DNA from: Prevotella merdae
Lineage (GTDB): Bacteria > Bacteroidota > Bacteroidia > Bacteroidales > Bacteroidaceae
NCBI RefSeq assembly: GCF_900290275.1
Contig: NZ_LT985323.1
Coordinates: forward strand, 818,091 to 882,090
Direction: 5' to 3'
Length of the DNA stretch: 64,000 nucleotides
Shown one piece after another: positions 27,097-35,274 of the stretch; within the stretch, counting starts at the first letter, position 1; each line of letters opens with the position of its first letter. The notes under the pieces were generated by a model. That model was not told where the DNA came from and made no database searches. It was given only the letters and a program-made list of their open reading frames with translations. Made by a program: the position numbers and the translations under genes.

Positions 27097-27741
27097 ATGG
27101 CAAATCATCCTCTTTGGTCGGACGACTACTGGTTGCTACTAATGCAACTATATCAGAAGAAACCCGTAGGTGTGAAATCAGAATACTCACACCCGGTAGT
27201 GGAACTGGGCATAGAGTTACATATTCCGCCCAAAACACTATACGAGCAGATGCGCGTGCTTGAACAACACAACACGCCTTCGCTACAACGACTGTGGGAC
27301 AACTATGCCAATAACCCAAGACGTCTGACACGCGATGTTAAGCGACTAAGACAAATGACTGGATTCGGCGACTCGGGATTGTTCTACGAGGGAGTGGAAA
27401 TGGCGCAACCTTTCGAACGCAACTACCGCCCCGTAGACCCGCAAAGCGACATTACACCAGCTATGCTTGTTATCATACTAAACCTCTACTTCACGCTTAC
27501 TCCAAACACTATGGTGAGCGAGACACCCGAGGTGCTGGAAATGGCAAGCACGCTTGGCATAAAGCCTGAGGAAATTGTAAATATTCTCGATATATACCAG
27601 ACATTCGACCCCATACTGAAACGCCAACCTCTCGATAGCTCTCCACTTGTGGACGAGGCTCATCACACATGGCAAAGCTACTACAATCAGCCCGAAATGC
27701 TGCAGGATAGTGCCGACAAACTGATAGAATACTTCTCGTAG
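27097..27741 (+). CDS. Conserved hypothetical protein upstream of rpoN
   Basis: A 214-residue soluble, mainly helical protein with no signal peptide or membrane segment. I recognise no domain. Visible features are a start HPLWSDDYWLLLMQLYQKKP, an internal helix-turn-helix-like LGIELHIPPKTLYEQMRVLEQ (about 43-63) and a second similar block SETPEVLEMASTLGIKPEEIVNIL (about 141-164). These suggest a winged-helix or DNA-contacting role, without proof. It lies 48 bp before rpoN and shares its promoter, a neighbourhood I believe is common in Bacteroidales. Confidence 0.8.
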   Translation: MANHPLWSDDYWLLLMQLYQKKPVGVKSEYSHPVVELGIELHIPPKTLYEQMRVLEQHNTPSLQRLWDNYANNPRRLTRDVKRLRQMTGFGDSGLFYEGVEMAQPFERNYRPVDPQSDITPAMLVIILNLYFTLTPNTMVSETPEVLEMASTLGIKPEEIVNILDIYQTFDPILKRQPLDSSPLVDEAHHTWQSYYNQPEMLQDSADKLIEYFS

Positions 27742-27789
27742 TGGACAGCAACTTGCCGTACCTTCTAAATTAAACAAAACAATAAAACA

Positions 27790-29349
27790 ATGTCTCAGAA
27801 ACTAATACAAACCCAAGAGCAAAAGCTTCAGCAGGTGCAACGTCTGTCGCAACAGCAAATGTTGCAAGTACATCTGCTTGAAATGCCGCTTACAGAACTT
27901 GAGCAGAACGTCAATGCCGAACTTGATGACAATCCTGCTCTTGAGACATCGTCGCCAGATGACGTGTTTGAAGGCGGACATGTAGAAGGCTCCGACTCGG
28001 CTGCATCATATGATGACGACTCTCGTACGGACGGTAAGGGCGACTCGGCATCCAACGAAGCTGACGAATTCTCATCACAGAATGAGCGAGAGGAACGCGA
28101 TGATGCACTAACAGCAGCTCTTGAACGTATTGGTGGAGGCGATGATGATATGCCTACGGCAGGATATACAGGCGCATCGGGTGCCGACTCGGCCGACTAC
28201 GAGGAAATGGTATACGGTGATACCACCTCGTTCTACGACAAACTGAAGGAACAAATGGGTGAGACCGAACTGTCGGAAAAGGACCAAGAGATTATGGAGT
28301 ATGTCATTGGGTCATTAGACAGCGACGGACTGCTGCGAAAAGACAGCGAGTCGATTGGCGACGAACTTGCAATATATCATGGTATCGACTGCACTACCGA
28401 GGACATAGACCGTGTAATAGGCATACTTCAGACCTTCGATCCTGCAGGAATAGGAGCCCACTCGCTGCAAGAGTGTCTGTTGTTGCAGATAAAACGACGT
28501 CCCAACGACCCTATAAAACCGTTGATGCAAAAGGTAATAACCGACTGCTTTGACGAGTTTACAAAGAAACATTTCGACAAGATTCGATTGGCACTTGGTG
28601 TAGATGCCGACACTGCCGAACGTGTGTACAACGAGCTGCGACGCCTTAATCCTAAACCAGGATCGTCGTTAGGCGAGACCGAAGGACGAAACATACAACA
28701 GATAACACCCGACTTTATTGTAGACACCGACGACAATGGCAACGTGACATTCACACTTAATGGTGGCAACATTCCTGAGCTTAAGGTGTCGCCATCGTTT
28801 GCCGACATGATGGAGGCTTATAAGAACAACAAGGCATCGATGTCTAAACGCGAGAAGGAAGCCTTGCTATATGCCAAGGAGAAGGTGGAACGAGCACGCG
28901 GATATATAGAAGCGATAAAGGTTAGACGCCGCACTCTTACTGTTACAATGCAGGCGATAATCGACTGGCAGAAAAAGTTTTTCCTCGATGGCGACGAGGC
29001 TGATCTCAAACCAATGATTCTTAAGAACATTGCAGACAAGACAGGACTCGACATTTCTACTATATCGCGCGTAAGCAACATTAAGTATGCACAAACCAAT
29101 TGGGGTACTTTCCCATTGCGCTTCTTCTTCTCCGACGGATATACAACGGGCGATGGCGAGGAGCTTTCAACACGCAAGATAAAACTCGCACTTAAAGAAC
29201 TCATTGGTAAGGAGGACAAGAAGAAACCTATGAGCGACGATGCCCTGACAAAGGCCCTTGCCAAGTTGGGCTATCCTATAGCAAGACGAACTGTGGCTAA
29301 GTATCGCGAACAGTTGGGATTGCCAGTGGCAAGACTTAGGAAGAGTTAG
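27790..29349 (+). CDS. rpoN: RNA polymerase sigma-54 factor
   Basis: A 519-residue sigma-54. Region I is the Gln/Leu-rich start QVQRLSQQQMLQVHLLEMPL (about 15-34) that contacts activators. An unusually acidic, Ser/Asp-rich region II follows (about 50-135). The core-binding domain covers about 150-330 and the -12-binding HTH region lies about 400-450. The RpoN box ARRTVAKYRE (498-507) reads the -24 element. It directs transcription that needs AAA+ activators. The response regulator at 1999-2559 lacks such a domain and is therefore not a sigma-54 activator. The stop is followed by GAGTTAG-type heptamer repeats. Confidence 0.97.
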   Translation: MSQKLIQTQEQKLQQVQRLSQQQMLQVHLLEMPLTELEQNVNAELDDNPALETSSPDDVFEGGHVEGSDSAASYDDDSRTDGKGDSASNEADEFSSQNEREERDDALTAALERIGGGDDDMPTAGYTGASGADSADYEEMVYGDTTSFYDKLKEQMGETELSEKDQEIMEYVIGSLDSDGLLRKDSESIGDELAIYHGIDCTTEDIDRVIGILQTFDPAGIGAHSLQECLLLQIKRRPNDPIKPLMQKVITDCFDEFTKKHFDKIRLALGVDADTAERVYNELRRLNPKPGSSLGETEGRNIQQITPDFIVDTDDNGNVTFTLNGGNIPELKVSPSFADMMEAYKNNKASMSKREKEALLYAKEKVERARGYIEAIKVRRRTLTVTMQAIIDWQKKFFLDGDEADLKPMILKNIADKTGLDISTISRVSNIKYAQTNWGTFPLRFFFSDGYTTGDGEELSTRKIKLALKELIGKEDKKKPMSDDALTKALAKLGYPIARRTVAKYREQLGLPVARLRKS

Positions 29350-29405
29350 GAATTAAGAGTTACGAGTTAGGAGTTACGAGTTAGGAATTAAGAGTTAGGA
29401 ATTGT
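29343..29405. repeat. Heptamer tandem tract (GAGTTAG/GAATTAA/GAGTTAC)
   Basis: Nine consecutive 7-bp words alternate among GAGTTAG, GAATTAA and GAGTTAC. The first overlaps the rpoN stop codon and the tract ends 11 bp before the next gene. A related tract lies at 45790-45882. Confidence 0.8.
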
Positions 29406-29415
29406 CAGACAAAAT

Positions 29416-30033
29416 ATGAAAGAAAAGAATATAATCTTAGCAGCCCGAGTGCTTAGCATGGTATTTACACCATTCTATCTATCGCTTGTGGGTTTGATAG
29501 CTCTATTCACATTCAGCTATCTCAGTCTGATGCCGTGGGCATACAAGCTCACGGTGCTCATACTTGTCTATCTGTTCACAATACTCATCCCTACCCTACT
29601 AATACATTTCTATCGCAACTATCACGGTTGGACGCTGATAGAACTGGGCAAGAAGGAAAGGCGTGTCGTGCCTTACCTGCTGTCTATAGTTAGCTACTTT
29701 GTGTGCTACTATGTTATGCACCGATTCAACATACCCCACTTTATGAGCAACATCCTTATGGCTGCTCTGATAATACAGATACTATGCGCCCTGATAAACG
29801 TGTGGTGGAAAATATCTACACATACGGCTGCCATTGGAGGCGTAACGGGAGCACTGCAAGCATTTGCCGTTATATTCGGATTCAACCCTATAGGTTGGAC
29901 TTGTCTGGTACTGATACTTGCCGGTATGGTTGGCACAAGCCGAATGATATTAAGACAGCACTCGCTTAGACAAGTATGCTACGGATTCATGTTAGGATTG
30001 ATAGTGGCATATGGAGTTATATTGGGGTTATAA
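29416..30033 (+). CDS. PAP2-like integral membrane protein
   Basis: A 205-residue membrane protein with about six hydrophobic segments. Residual PAP2 phosphatase motifs are visible: STHTAAIGG (about 134-142) corresponds to the SGH motif and GTSRMILRQHSLRQV (about 174-188) to the SRxxxxxHxxxD motif, although the final Asp is not in the usual place. If active it would dephosphorylate a lipid phosphate such as undecaprenyl or phosphatidylglycerol phosphate. It follows rpoN after 66 bp and is probably co-transcribed. The short length and degenerate motif leave room for a non-catalytic role. Confidence 0.75.
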   Translation: MKEKNIILAARVLSMVFTPFYLSLVGLIALFTFSYLSLMPWAYKLTVLILVYLFTILIPTLLIHFYRNYHGWTLIELGKKERRVVPYLLSIVSYFVCYYVMHRFNIPHFMSNILMAALIIQILCALINVWWKISTHTAAIGGVTGALQAFAVIFGFNPIGWTCLVLILAGMVGTSRMILRQHSLRQVCYGFMLGLIVAYGVILGL

Positions 30034-30200
30034 ACCCCTTCCCCTCCACGTAGGTGAGGGGAATAATATACTGTGAAGGTAAGGTAATATACTAAAATAA
30101 AATAATAAACTAAAGCCCTACACATCACTCCCCTCTCCTTTGGTGATGGGAAGAGCCGCTATGCGGATCGTGGGTGGGGCCGCATTAATCATTTTTCATT

Positions 30201-30707
30201 ATGTCTCCATTAATCAGCATCATTATGGGCAGCACATCCGACCTGCCCGTTATGGAAAAGGCATGCAAATTCTTGAACGACATGCAGATTCCTTTCGAAG
30301 TAAACGCTCTCTCGGCACATCGTACACCTGCTGCTGTAGAAAGTTTCGCTAAGAATGCCAAAGGCCGTGGCATAAAGGTTATCATAGCTGCAGCTGGTAT
30401 GGCTGCCGCCTTGCCTGGAGTTATAGCAGCCAATACTCCATTGCCTGTTATTGGTGTACCTATTAAGGGTATGCTCGATGGTTTGGACGCCATGCTATCT
30501 ATCATACAGATGCCTCCAGGAATTCCTACTGCTACAGTAGGTGTAAACGGTGCTATGAACGCTGCCATCCTTGCTTGCGAGATGATTTCGCTATGCGACG
30601 AAGAAGTGGCTAAGAAGATGGAAGATTACAAGGCAGGACTGGGTGCCAAGATAGAAAAGGCTAACCAAGACCTCGCTGAAATAAAGTACGACTTCAAGAC
30701 CAACTAA
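30201..30707 (+). CDS. purE: N5-carboxyaminoimidazole ribonucleotide mutase
   Basis: A 168-residue class I PurE. IIMGSTSDLPVMEKA (about 7-21) binds the ribonucleotide phosphate with the conserved Ser and Asp. ALSAHRTPAAV (about 38-48) carries the catalytic His, and GMAAALPGVIAANTPLPVIGVP (about 65-86) closes the active site. It converts N5-CAIR to CAIR in purine synthesis as an octamer. The stop abuts the ispG start with no gap. Upstream, 30034-30200 contains a CCCCTC-GAGGGG hairpin and a G/C-rich repeat-like stretch but no recognisable promoter. Confidence 0.97.
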   Translation: MSPLISIIMGSTSDLPVMEKACKFLNDMQIPFEVNALSAHRTPAAVESFAKNAKGRGIKVIIAAAGMAAALPGVIAANTPLPVIGVPIKGMLDGLDAMLSIIQMPPGIPTATVGVNGAMNAAILACEMISLCDEEVAKKMEDYKAGLGAKIEKANQDLAEIKYDFKTN

Positions 30708-32561
30708 ATGATAGACCTATTTAATTATCGCCGCCGTGCTGCGTCTGCCGTTAAGGTAGGCAATATACAGTTAGGTGGCGACGCCCCAATTCGCGTACAG
30801 TCAATGACTACCACCAACACTAATGATACTGCTGCATGTGTGGAACAGGCAGAACGTATTATTAAGGCAGGTGGCGAACTTGTACGTCTCACTACACAAG
30901 GCAGACGCGAAGCCGAGAATCTGAAGAACATCAATGTACAATTGCGTGCCGATGGCTTCGATACTCCTCTTGTGGCCGATGTACACTTCAATGCTAATGT
31001 GGCTGATGTTGCTGCTCTGTATGCCGAGAAGGTGCGTGTAAATCCAGGCAACTATGTTGACCCTGCACGTGTATTCAAAAAGATTGAATATACTGATGAG
31101 GAGTATGCCGAAGAACTGAAGAAACTTGAGGAGCGCTTTGTACCTTTCCTCAATATATGCAAGGAGCACAACACAGCTGTACGCATTGGCGTGAACCATG
31201 GCTCGCTATCCGACCGTATTATGTCGCGTTATGGCGATACTCCTGAGGGAATTGTTGAAAGTTGCATGGAGTTTCTGCGCATATGCAAGAAGGAAGACTT
31301 TAACAATGTTGTCATCTCTATCAAGGCATCTAACACAGTTATCATGGTGCGCACAGTGCGTCTACTCGTAACAGAAATGGACAAGGCAGACATGCACTAT
31401 CCTTTACATCTTGGCGTTACAGAGGCTGGCGAAGGAGAAGATGGCCGTATTAAGAGTGCCGTAGGCATAGGAGCGTTGCTATGCGATGGTATTGGCGACA
31501 CTATACGTGTAAGTCTTAGCGAGGAGCCGGAAGCAGAAATACCAGTGGCTCGCCATCTTGTAGACTATATTACAAAGCGTGAGGGACATACTATGGTACC
31601 TGCTACAGAGTCGGCTGACTTTGATTGGGTGCGTCCTGAACGCCGCAAGACACGTGCTGCAGGTGGCATAGGTGGTTCGAACACGCCAGTTGTTATAGCA
31701 TCATTGCCTAATGGCAAGGCTGATAACGATATAGACTTCAACCCAGATATGACTCCCGACTACATATATTGCGGCTCTAAATTGCCAGAGAATCGTGTAG
31801 AAGGACAGAAGTATATAGTAGACTTTAACGCCTACACTGGTGAGAAAGACACCTACCCTATCTTCCCATACAACGCCACACCGTTTATCTCTGGTGTGAA
31901 AGCCGAGGTTAAGTTCCTTGTGCTTCAGCTCGGTGCCCCGTCAGAGGAATATATAGCTTGCCTTAAGGCACACCCAGAAGTAGTGGTAGTAGCTGTAAGC
32001 AACCAGCAGAACAAACTTGGCGAACAGCGTGCATTAACGCACGAGCTATGGACAAACGGACTGTTCAACCCCGTTGTTTTCGCTCAGATGTATCGTCATA
32101 AGGCAGAAGAGAAGGCCGACTTCCAGCTTGAGGCTGCTGCCGATATGGGTGCATTGATGATAGACGGACTGACAGACGGCATATGGCTTATGAACGATGG
32201 CAACATAAGCATGCGAGATATTGCTGATACCTCGTTTGCCATTCTTCAGGCTGCACGTCTGCGTACATCAAAGACCGAGTATATATCTTGTCCTGGATGC
32301 GGCAGAACGCTATACGACCTGCGCTCTACTATTGCCAAGATTAAGGCTGCAACGGCGCATATGAAGGGCTTGAAGATAGGTATTATGGGTTGTATAGTGA
32401 ATGGACCTGGCGAAATGGCCGATGCCGACTACGGATACGTAGGCGCAGGACCAGGAAAGATATCGCTATACAAACAGAAGATGTGTGTGGAAAAGGCAAT
32501 CCCTGAAAGCGAGGCAGTGGAACATCTGCTGAGATTTATAGAGGAGGATAGAAAGAAATAA
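30708..32561 (+). CDS. ispG: 4-hydroxy-3-methylbut-2-enyl diphosphate synthase (large-insert type)
   Basis: A 617-residue IspG (GcpE), much longer than the about 370-residue E. coli form because of the extra central domain found in Bacteroidota, Chlamydia and plants. The N-terminal TIM barrel begins with VKVGNIQLGGDAPIRVQSMT. The [4Fe-4S] ligands are Cys528, Cys531 (CPGCGRTLYDL) and Cys562 (MGCIVNGPGE), with Glu569 completing the site. It makes HMBDP in the MEP isoprenoid pathway using reduced ferredoxin or flavodoxin. Start codon directly after the purE stop, so the two are translationally coupled. Confidence 0.97.
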   Translation: MIDLFNYRRRAASAVKVGNIQLGGDAPIRVQSMTTTNTNDTAACVEQAERIIKAGGELVRLTTQGRREAENLKNINVQLRADGFDTPLVADVHFNANVADVAALYAEKVRVNPGNYVDPARVFKKIEYTDEEYAEELKKLEERFVPFLNICKEHNTAVRIGVNHGSLSDRIMSRYGDTPEGIVESCMEFLRICKKEDFNNVVISIKASNTVIMVRTVRLLVTEMDKADMHYPLHLGVTEAGEGEDGRIKSAVGIGALLCDGIGDTIRVSLSEEPEAEIPVARHLVDYITKREGHTMVPATESADFDWVRPERRKTRAAGGIGGSNTPVVIASLPNGKADNDIDFNPDMTPDYIYCGSKLPENRVEGQKYIVDFNAYTGEKDTYPIFPYNATPFISGVKAEVKFLVLQLGAPSEEYIACLKAHPEVVVVAVSNQQNKLGEQRALTHELWTNGLFNPVVFAQMYRHKAEEKADFQLEAAADMGALMIDGLTDGIWLMNDGNISMRDIADTSFAILQAARLRTSKTEYISCPGCGRTLYDLRSTIAKIKAATAHMKGLKIGIMGCIVNGPGEMADADYGYVGAGPGKISLYKQKMCVEKAIPESEAVEHLLRFIEEDRKK

Positions 32562-32568
32562 ATGAAAT

Positions 32569-32595
32569 GCCCCGAGCCTCTTTTAGGCTCGGGGC
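32569..32595. terminator. Intercistronic 10-bp hairpin without T run
   Basis: GCCCCGAGCC (32569-32578) pairs perfectly with 32586-32595 around a seven-base loop, 8 bp after the ispG stop and 15 bp before the HAD start. The usual T tract is missing, so it may be an mRNA stability or partial termination element. Confidence 0.55.
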
Positions 32596-32609
32596 TTAAC
32601 TGTATATTT

Positions 32610-33257
32610 ATGAAAAAACTAATAATTCTTGACTTCGACGGCACTATAGCCGACACACGTCCAGTGATACTAAACACGTTTCATCGAACACTCGACGCTA
32701 TGGACATGCCACAACACAGCGACGAAGAGATAGCTGCCACTATTGGACTGCCTCTTTTAAAGGCATTTCCGGTGCTTGAGCCTATGGACGAGGAAAAGGC
32801 AGCATTGTGTACAGAGACATACAGACGTATATTCGAGGATGTAAATGCCGAAATTGGCGTGCCTATGTTTCAGCATGTTGCCGATACATTACGACTGCTA
32901 CACAGCAAGGGTTGCACGCTGACAATTGCCACAAGCCGTGGATATAAGTCGGTTGTGGACTTTATAAAGGGATTCAATCTCGACGATATCATCAACTTTA
33001 TCATAGCTGCAGAGGATGTTAAGCATGCCAAACCAGATGCCGAACCCGTAACCAAAACCCTAAAGCATTATGGATTGAAAGCCAATGATGCCGTGGTTAT
33101 AGGCGACACCCACTTTGATATACTAATGGGACGCAATGCCGGTTGTATGACCATAGGTGTGACATACGGCAACGGAACACGCGAGAGCTTGATAGAAGCA
33201 GGCGCCGATGCCGTTGTAGACGACTTCGCCGCCATTGCCAATTACATTCTATTATAA
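32610..33257 (+). CDS. HAD superfamily hydrolase, phosphoglycolate-phosphatase-like
   Basis: A 215-residue HAD phosphatase. Motif I is ILDFDGTIAD (Asp8 and Asp10), motif II the ATSRG near residue 109, motif III the Lys in HAKPDAEPV (about 140) and motif IV VVIGDTHFDILMG (about 163). A helical cap between motifs I and II is of the Gph/PgmB type. The start at 32610 is preferred over the ATG at 32562, since the latter would translate through the 32569-32595 hairpin and add 16 unusual residues. The substrate may be a sugar phosphate or phosphoglycolate. The 3' end overlaps the convergent glycosyltransferase gene by 16 bp. Confidence 0.87.
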   Translation: MKKLIILDFDGTIADTRPVILNTFHRTLDAMDMPQHSDEEIAATIGLPLLKAFPVLEPMDEEKAALCTETYRRIFEDVNAEIGVPMFQHVADTLRLLHSKGCTLTIATSRGYKSVVDFIKGFNLDDIINFIIAAEDVKHAKPDAEPVTKTLKHYGLKANDAVVIGDTHFDILMGRNAGCMTIGVTYGNGTRESLIEAGADAVVDDFAAIANYILL

Positions 33258-34372
33258 AGTTCCACCACTCTTCTTGCCGTATCGTTGTTCTCGAATCGTT
33301 GAACATAGATACGGCTTTTTTCTATTCGTTCGGCACGACCGGCAGCTCCCTTAAGCGTTTGCTTAATGGATAAAGCAAGCATCTTGGGATCGTCTGGCGA
33401 TACATAGAGACAATCGGGACCACCAGCCTCCTCAAGACAAGAACCAGTGCAAGCCACAACGGGCAACGAACTCTGTATGGCCTCTATAATAGGAATACCG
33501 AAACCTTCATAACGCGAAGGATAGACAAAGGTCTCTGCAAGATTGTAAATAGCTTGCAAGTCGTCGTCGCCTATGCCCGAAAGCACATGCAGACGATTGG
33601 CAACACCAAGCTTCCGTGCTGCCTTCTCCACCTTATCAGTATACTTGGTACGGCGTCCTACAGCAACAAGATGAATGTCGTTAGGCAACATTGGCAACGA
33701 CTCTACAGCAAGCAATAGATTCTTGCGCTCCTCAAGGGTGCCCACATTAAGTAAGAAACGTTGTGGAAGTTGCAGCTTTTGACGAGTATATTCAATACGT
33801 TCGGGTGTCAACGAGGTAGCAAAACGCTTGCCGCAACTCTGGTATATTACCTCGATGCGGCTCTCCTCCACTCCACCATATTCCATAATGTCGCGCTTGG
33901 TACACTCGCTTATGGCAATAATACGGTCGGCTTCACGGCATGTAAGCAGAAACTTAGCCTTATACATTGCCACGTCTATAGGATTGTAGTATTCGGGATG
34001 ACGCAAGAATATGAGGTCGTGAATAGTTACAACCGATTTTATGCCTGCCGCCTTAATGCCGATAGGCAGTTCGCCGGACAAGCCATGAAACAGTTCTACC
34101 TTATCACGCTTAAGATCCTTTACAATGCCCCAAGAGCGCCATACAGCCTTAGCCAATCCACTTCTCGCCTTTGCCGGATAGACATAATGCAGACGGTCTG
34201 ACTCGGCAACCTGCGAGCGTAAATCATCGCTACCTCGGTCAGGTGCATAAAGAAGCATCTTATAACTTTGCGGAAGCAGTTGGGCAAGGTCTGCCACAAG
34301 TGTGCGTGAGTAATTGCCAAGACCTGTGCGATTGCGCACAAGTCGTTTGGCGTCGTATGCTATTGTTGTCAT
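33242..34372 (-). CDS. GT4-family glycosyltransferase
   Basis: A 376-residue GT-B enzyme. The N-terminal domain shows GLGNYSRTLVADL (about 17-29) and the middle VVTIHDLIFLRHPEYY. The C-terminal nucleotide-sugar domain starts at RFLLNVGTLEERKNL (about 210-224) and has the EX7E-type region YPSRYEGFGIPIIEAIQSSLPVV (about 285-307). It should transfer a sugar from an NDP donor with retention, probably to an envelope glycan. The start overlaps the stop of the acyltransferase gene by 4 bp (ATGA), so the two are coupled. It is the last gene of the miaB-ABC-acyltransferase run. Confidence 0.9.
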   Translation of the reverse strand: MTTIAYDAKRLVRNRTGLGNYSRTLVADLAQLLPQSYKMLLYAPDRGSDDLRSQVAESDRLHYVYPAKARSGLAKAVWRSWGIVKDLKRDKVELFHGLSGELPIGIKAAGIKSVVTIHDLIFLRHPEYYNPIDVAMYKAKFLLTCREADRIIAISECTKRDIMEYGGVEESRIEVIYQSCGKRFATSLTPERIEYTRQKLQLPQRFLLNVGTLEERKNLLLAVESLPMLPNDIHLVAVGRRTKYTDKVEKAARKLGVANRLHVLSGIGDDDLQAIYNLAETFVYPSRYEGFGIPIIEAIQSSLPVVACTGSCLEEAGGPDCLYVSPDDPKMLALSIKQTLKGAAGRAERIEKSRIYVQRFENNDTARRVVELYNRM

Positions 34373-35253
34373 TTTATACCGTACCTTCTATTATATTCCT
34401 CGTGAGTGCGTTTCCATCTATTATGTGTCCACAGATAGTATGCTGGCTCACGTTGTATGGTCTGTTCGAGCATTTGGAAGAACTTGGTTGTAAGTTCGTT
34501 CTCTGCAACATTTGCAGCGTTGTCTGTTATAAGACGGAACGTAGCAGTGTAGTAGCCACGACGTGGACGAGCCATATCTACATAGAACACAGCGTTCTTC
34601 ATCTTGCGCATGATACGCTCCGAACCAGTAAACACACCAGTATCATGATTGAGAAACGGCAACCACAAATGAATGTTGTTGTAGCGTGGACCTTGGTCGG
34701 CTATATATCCAAATAACGAGCGAATATTATCTCGACGCAGCTTGACAAGTTCGCGCAATATATCATTCTTTGGAACTACAATGCTTGACGGTTGCGATGA
34801 ACGTATACGACGGAACAAATTGTCGAACTGTTTTGAGCGCAAAGGCTTGTATACAAGTCCAATTTTGCGCCCTTCGGGGAAAGCCATACCAGTGCATGAT
34901 AACCACTCCCAATTACAATAATGACCAAGCAAGGCTGCACAGTCTTGTCCTGCCTTAAAACATTCTTCCACCTTGTCAGCCCCTATTATATTGAAACGTC
35001 TACGCAATTCTTTATCACTGATACTAAGCAACTTTATTGTTTCGACAAAATAGTCGCAAAGCCAATGATAGAACTTCCGTTCAATGCGTACTATCTCAGC
35101 CTCGCTCTTGTCAGGGAACGAGGTGCTGAGATTATGTCGTACAATATCGCGACGATATCGCACGACATAATACATTATATAATATGCCAAGTCGCTCAAT
35201 ACATACAATATGCAGAACGGCAAGAGCGAAAGGATGAATATGGGGTAGTACAT
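34369..35253 (-). CDS. Lysophospholipid/lipid A acyltransferase (LpxL/HtrB family)
   Basis: A 294-residue membrane-bound acyltransferase. The N-terminal hydrophobic helix (about 3-30) anchors it. The catalytic HX4E motif is GHYCNWEW (about 109-116), and the later DQGPRYNNIHLWLPFLNHDTGVF (about 184-206) is the second conserved block. LpxL/LpxM-type enzymes add secondary acyl chains to lipid A; Bacteroidota also use relatives for other lipids. It lies 21 bp downstream of an MsbA-like exporter gene and 4 bp overlapping a glycosyltransferase gene, which supports a role in lipid A or a related envelope lipid. Confidence 0.92.
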   Translation of the reverse strand: MYYPIFILSLLPFCILYVLSDLAYYIMYYVVRYRRDIVRHNLSTSFPDKSEAEIVRIERKFYHWLCDYFVETIKLLSISDKELRRRFNIIGADKVEECFKAGQDCAALLGHYCNWEWLSCTGMAFPEGRKIGLVYKPLRSKQFDNLFRRIRSSQPSSIVVPKNDILRELVKLRRDNIRSLFGYIADQGPRYNNIHLWLPFLNHDTGVFTGSERIMRKMKNAVFYVDMARPRRGYYTATFRLITDNAANVAENELTTKFFQMLEQTIQREPAYYLWTHNRWKRTHEEYNRRYGIK

Positions 35254-35274
35254 TTTTATGTATTATTATCGTTT

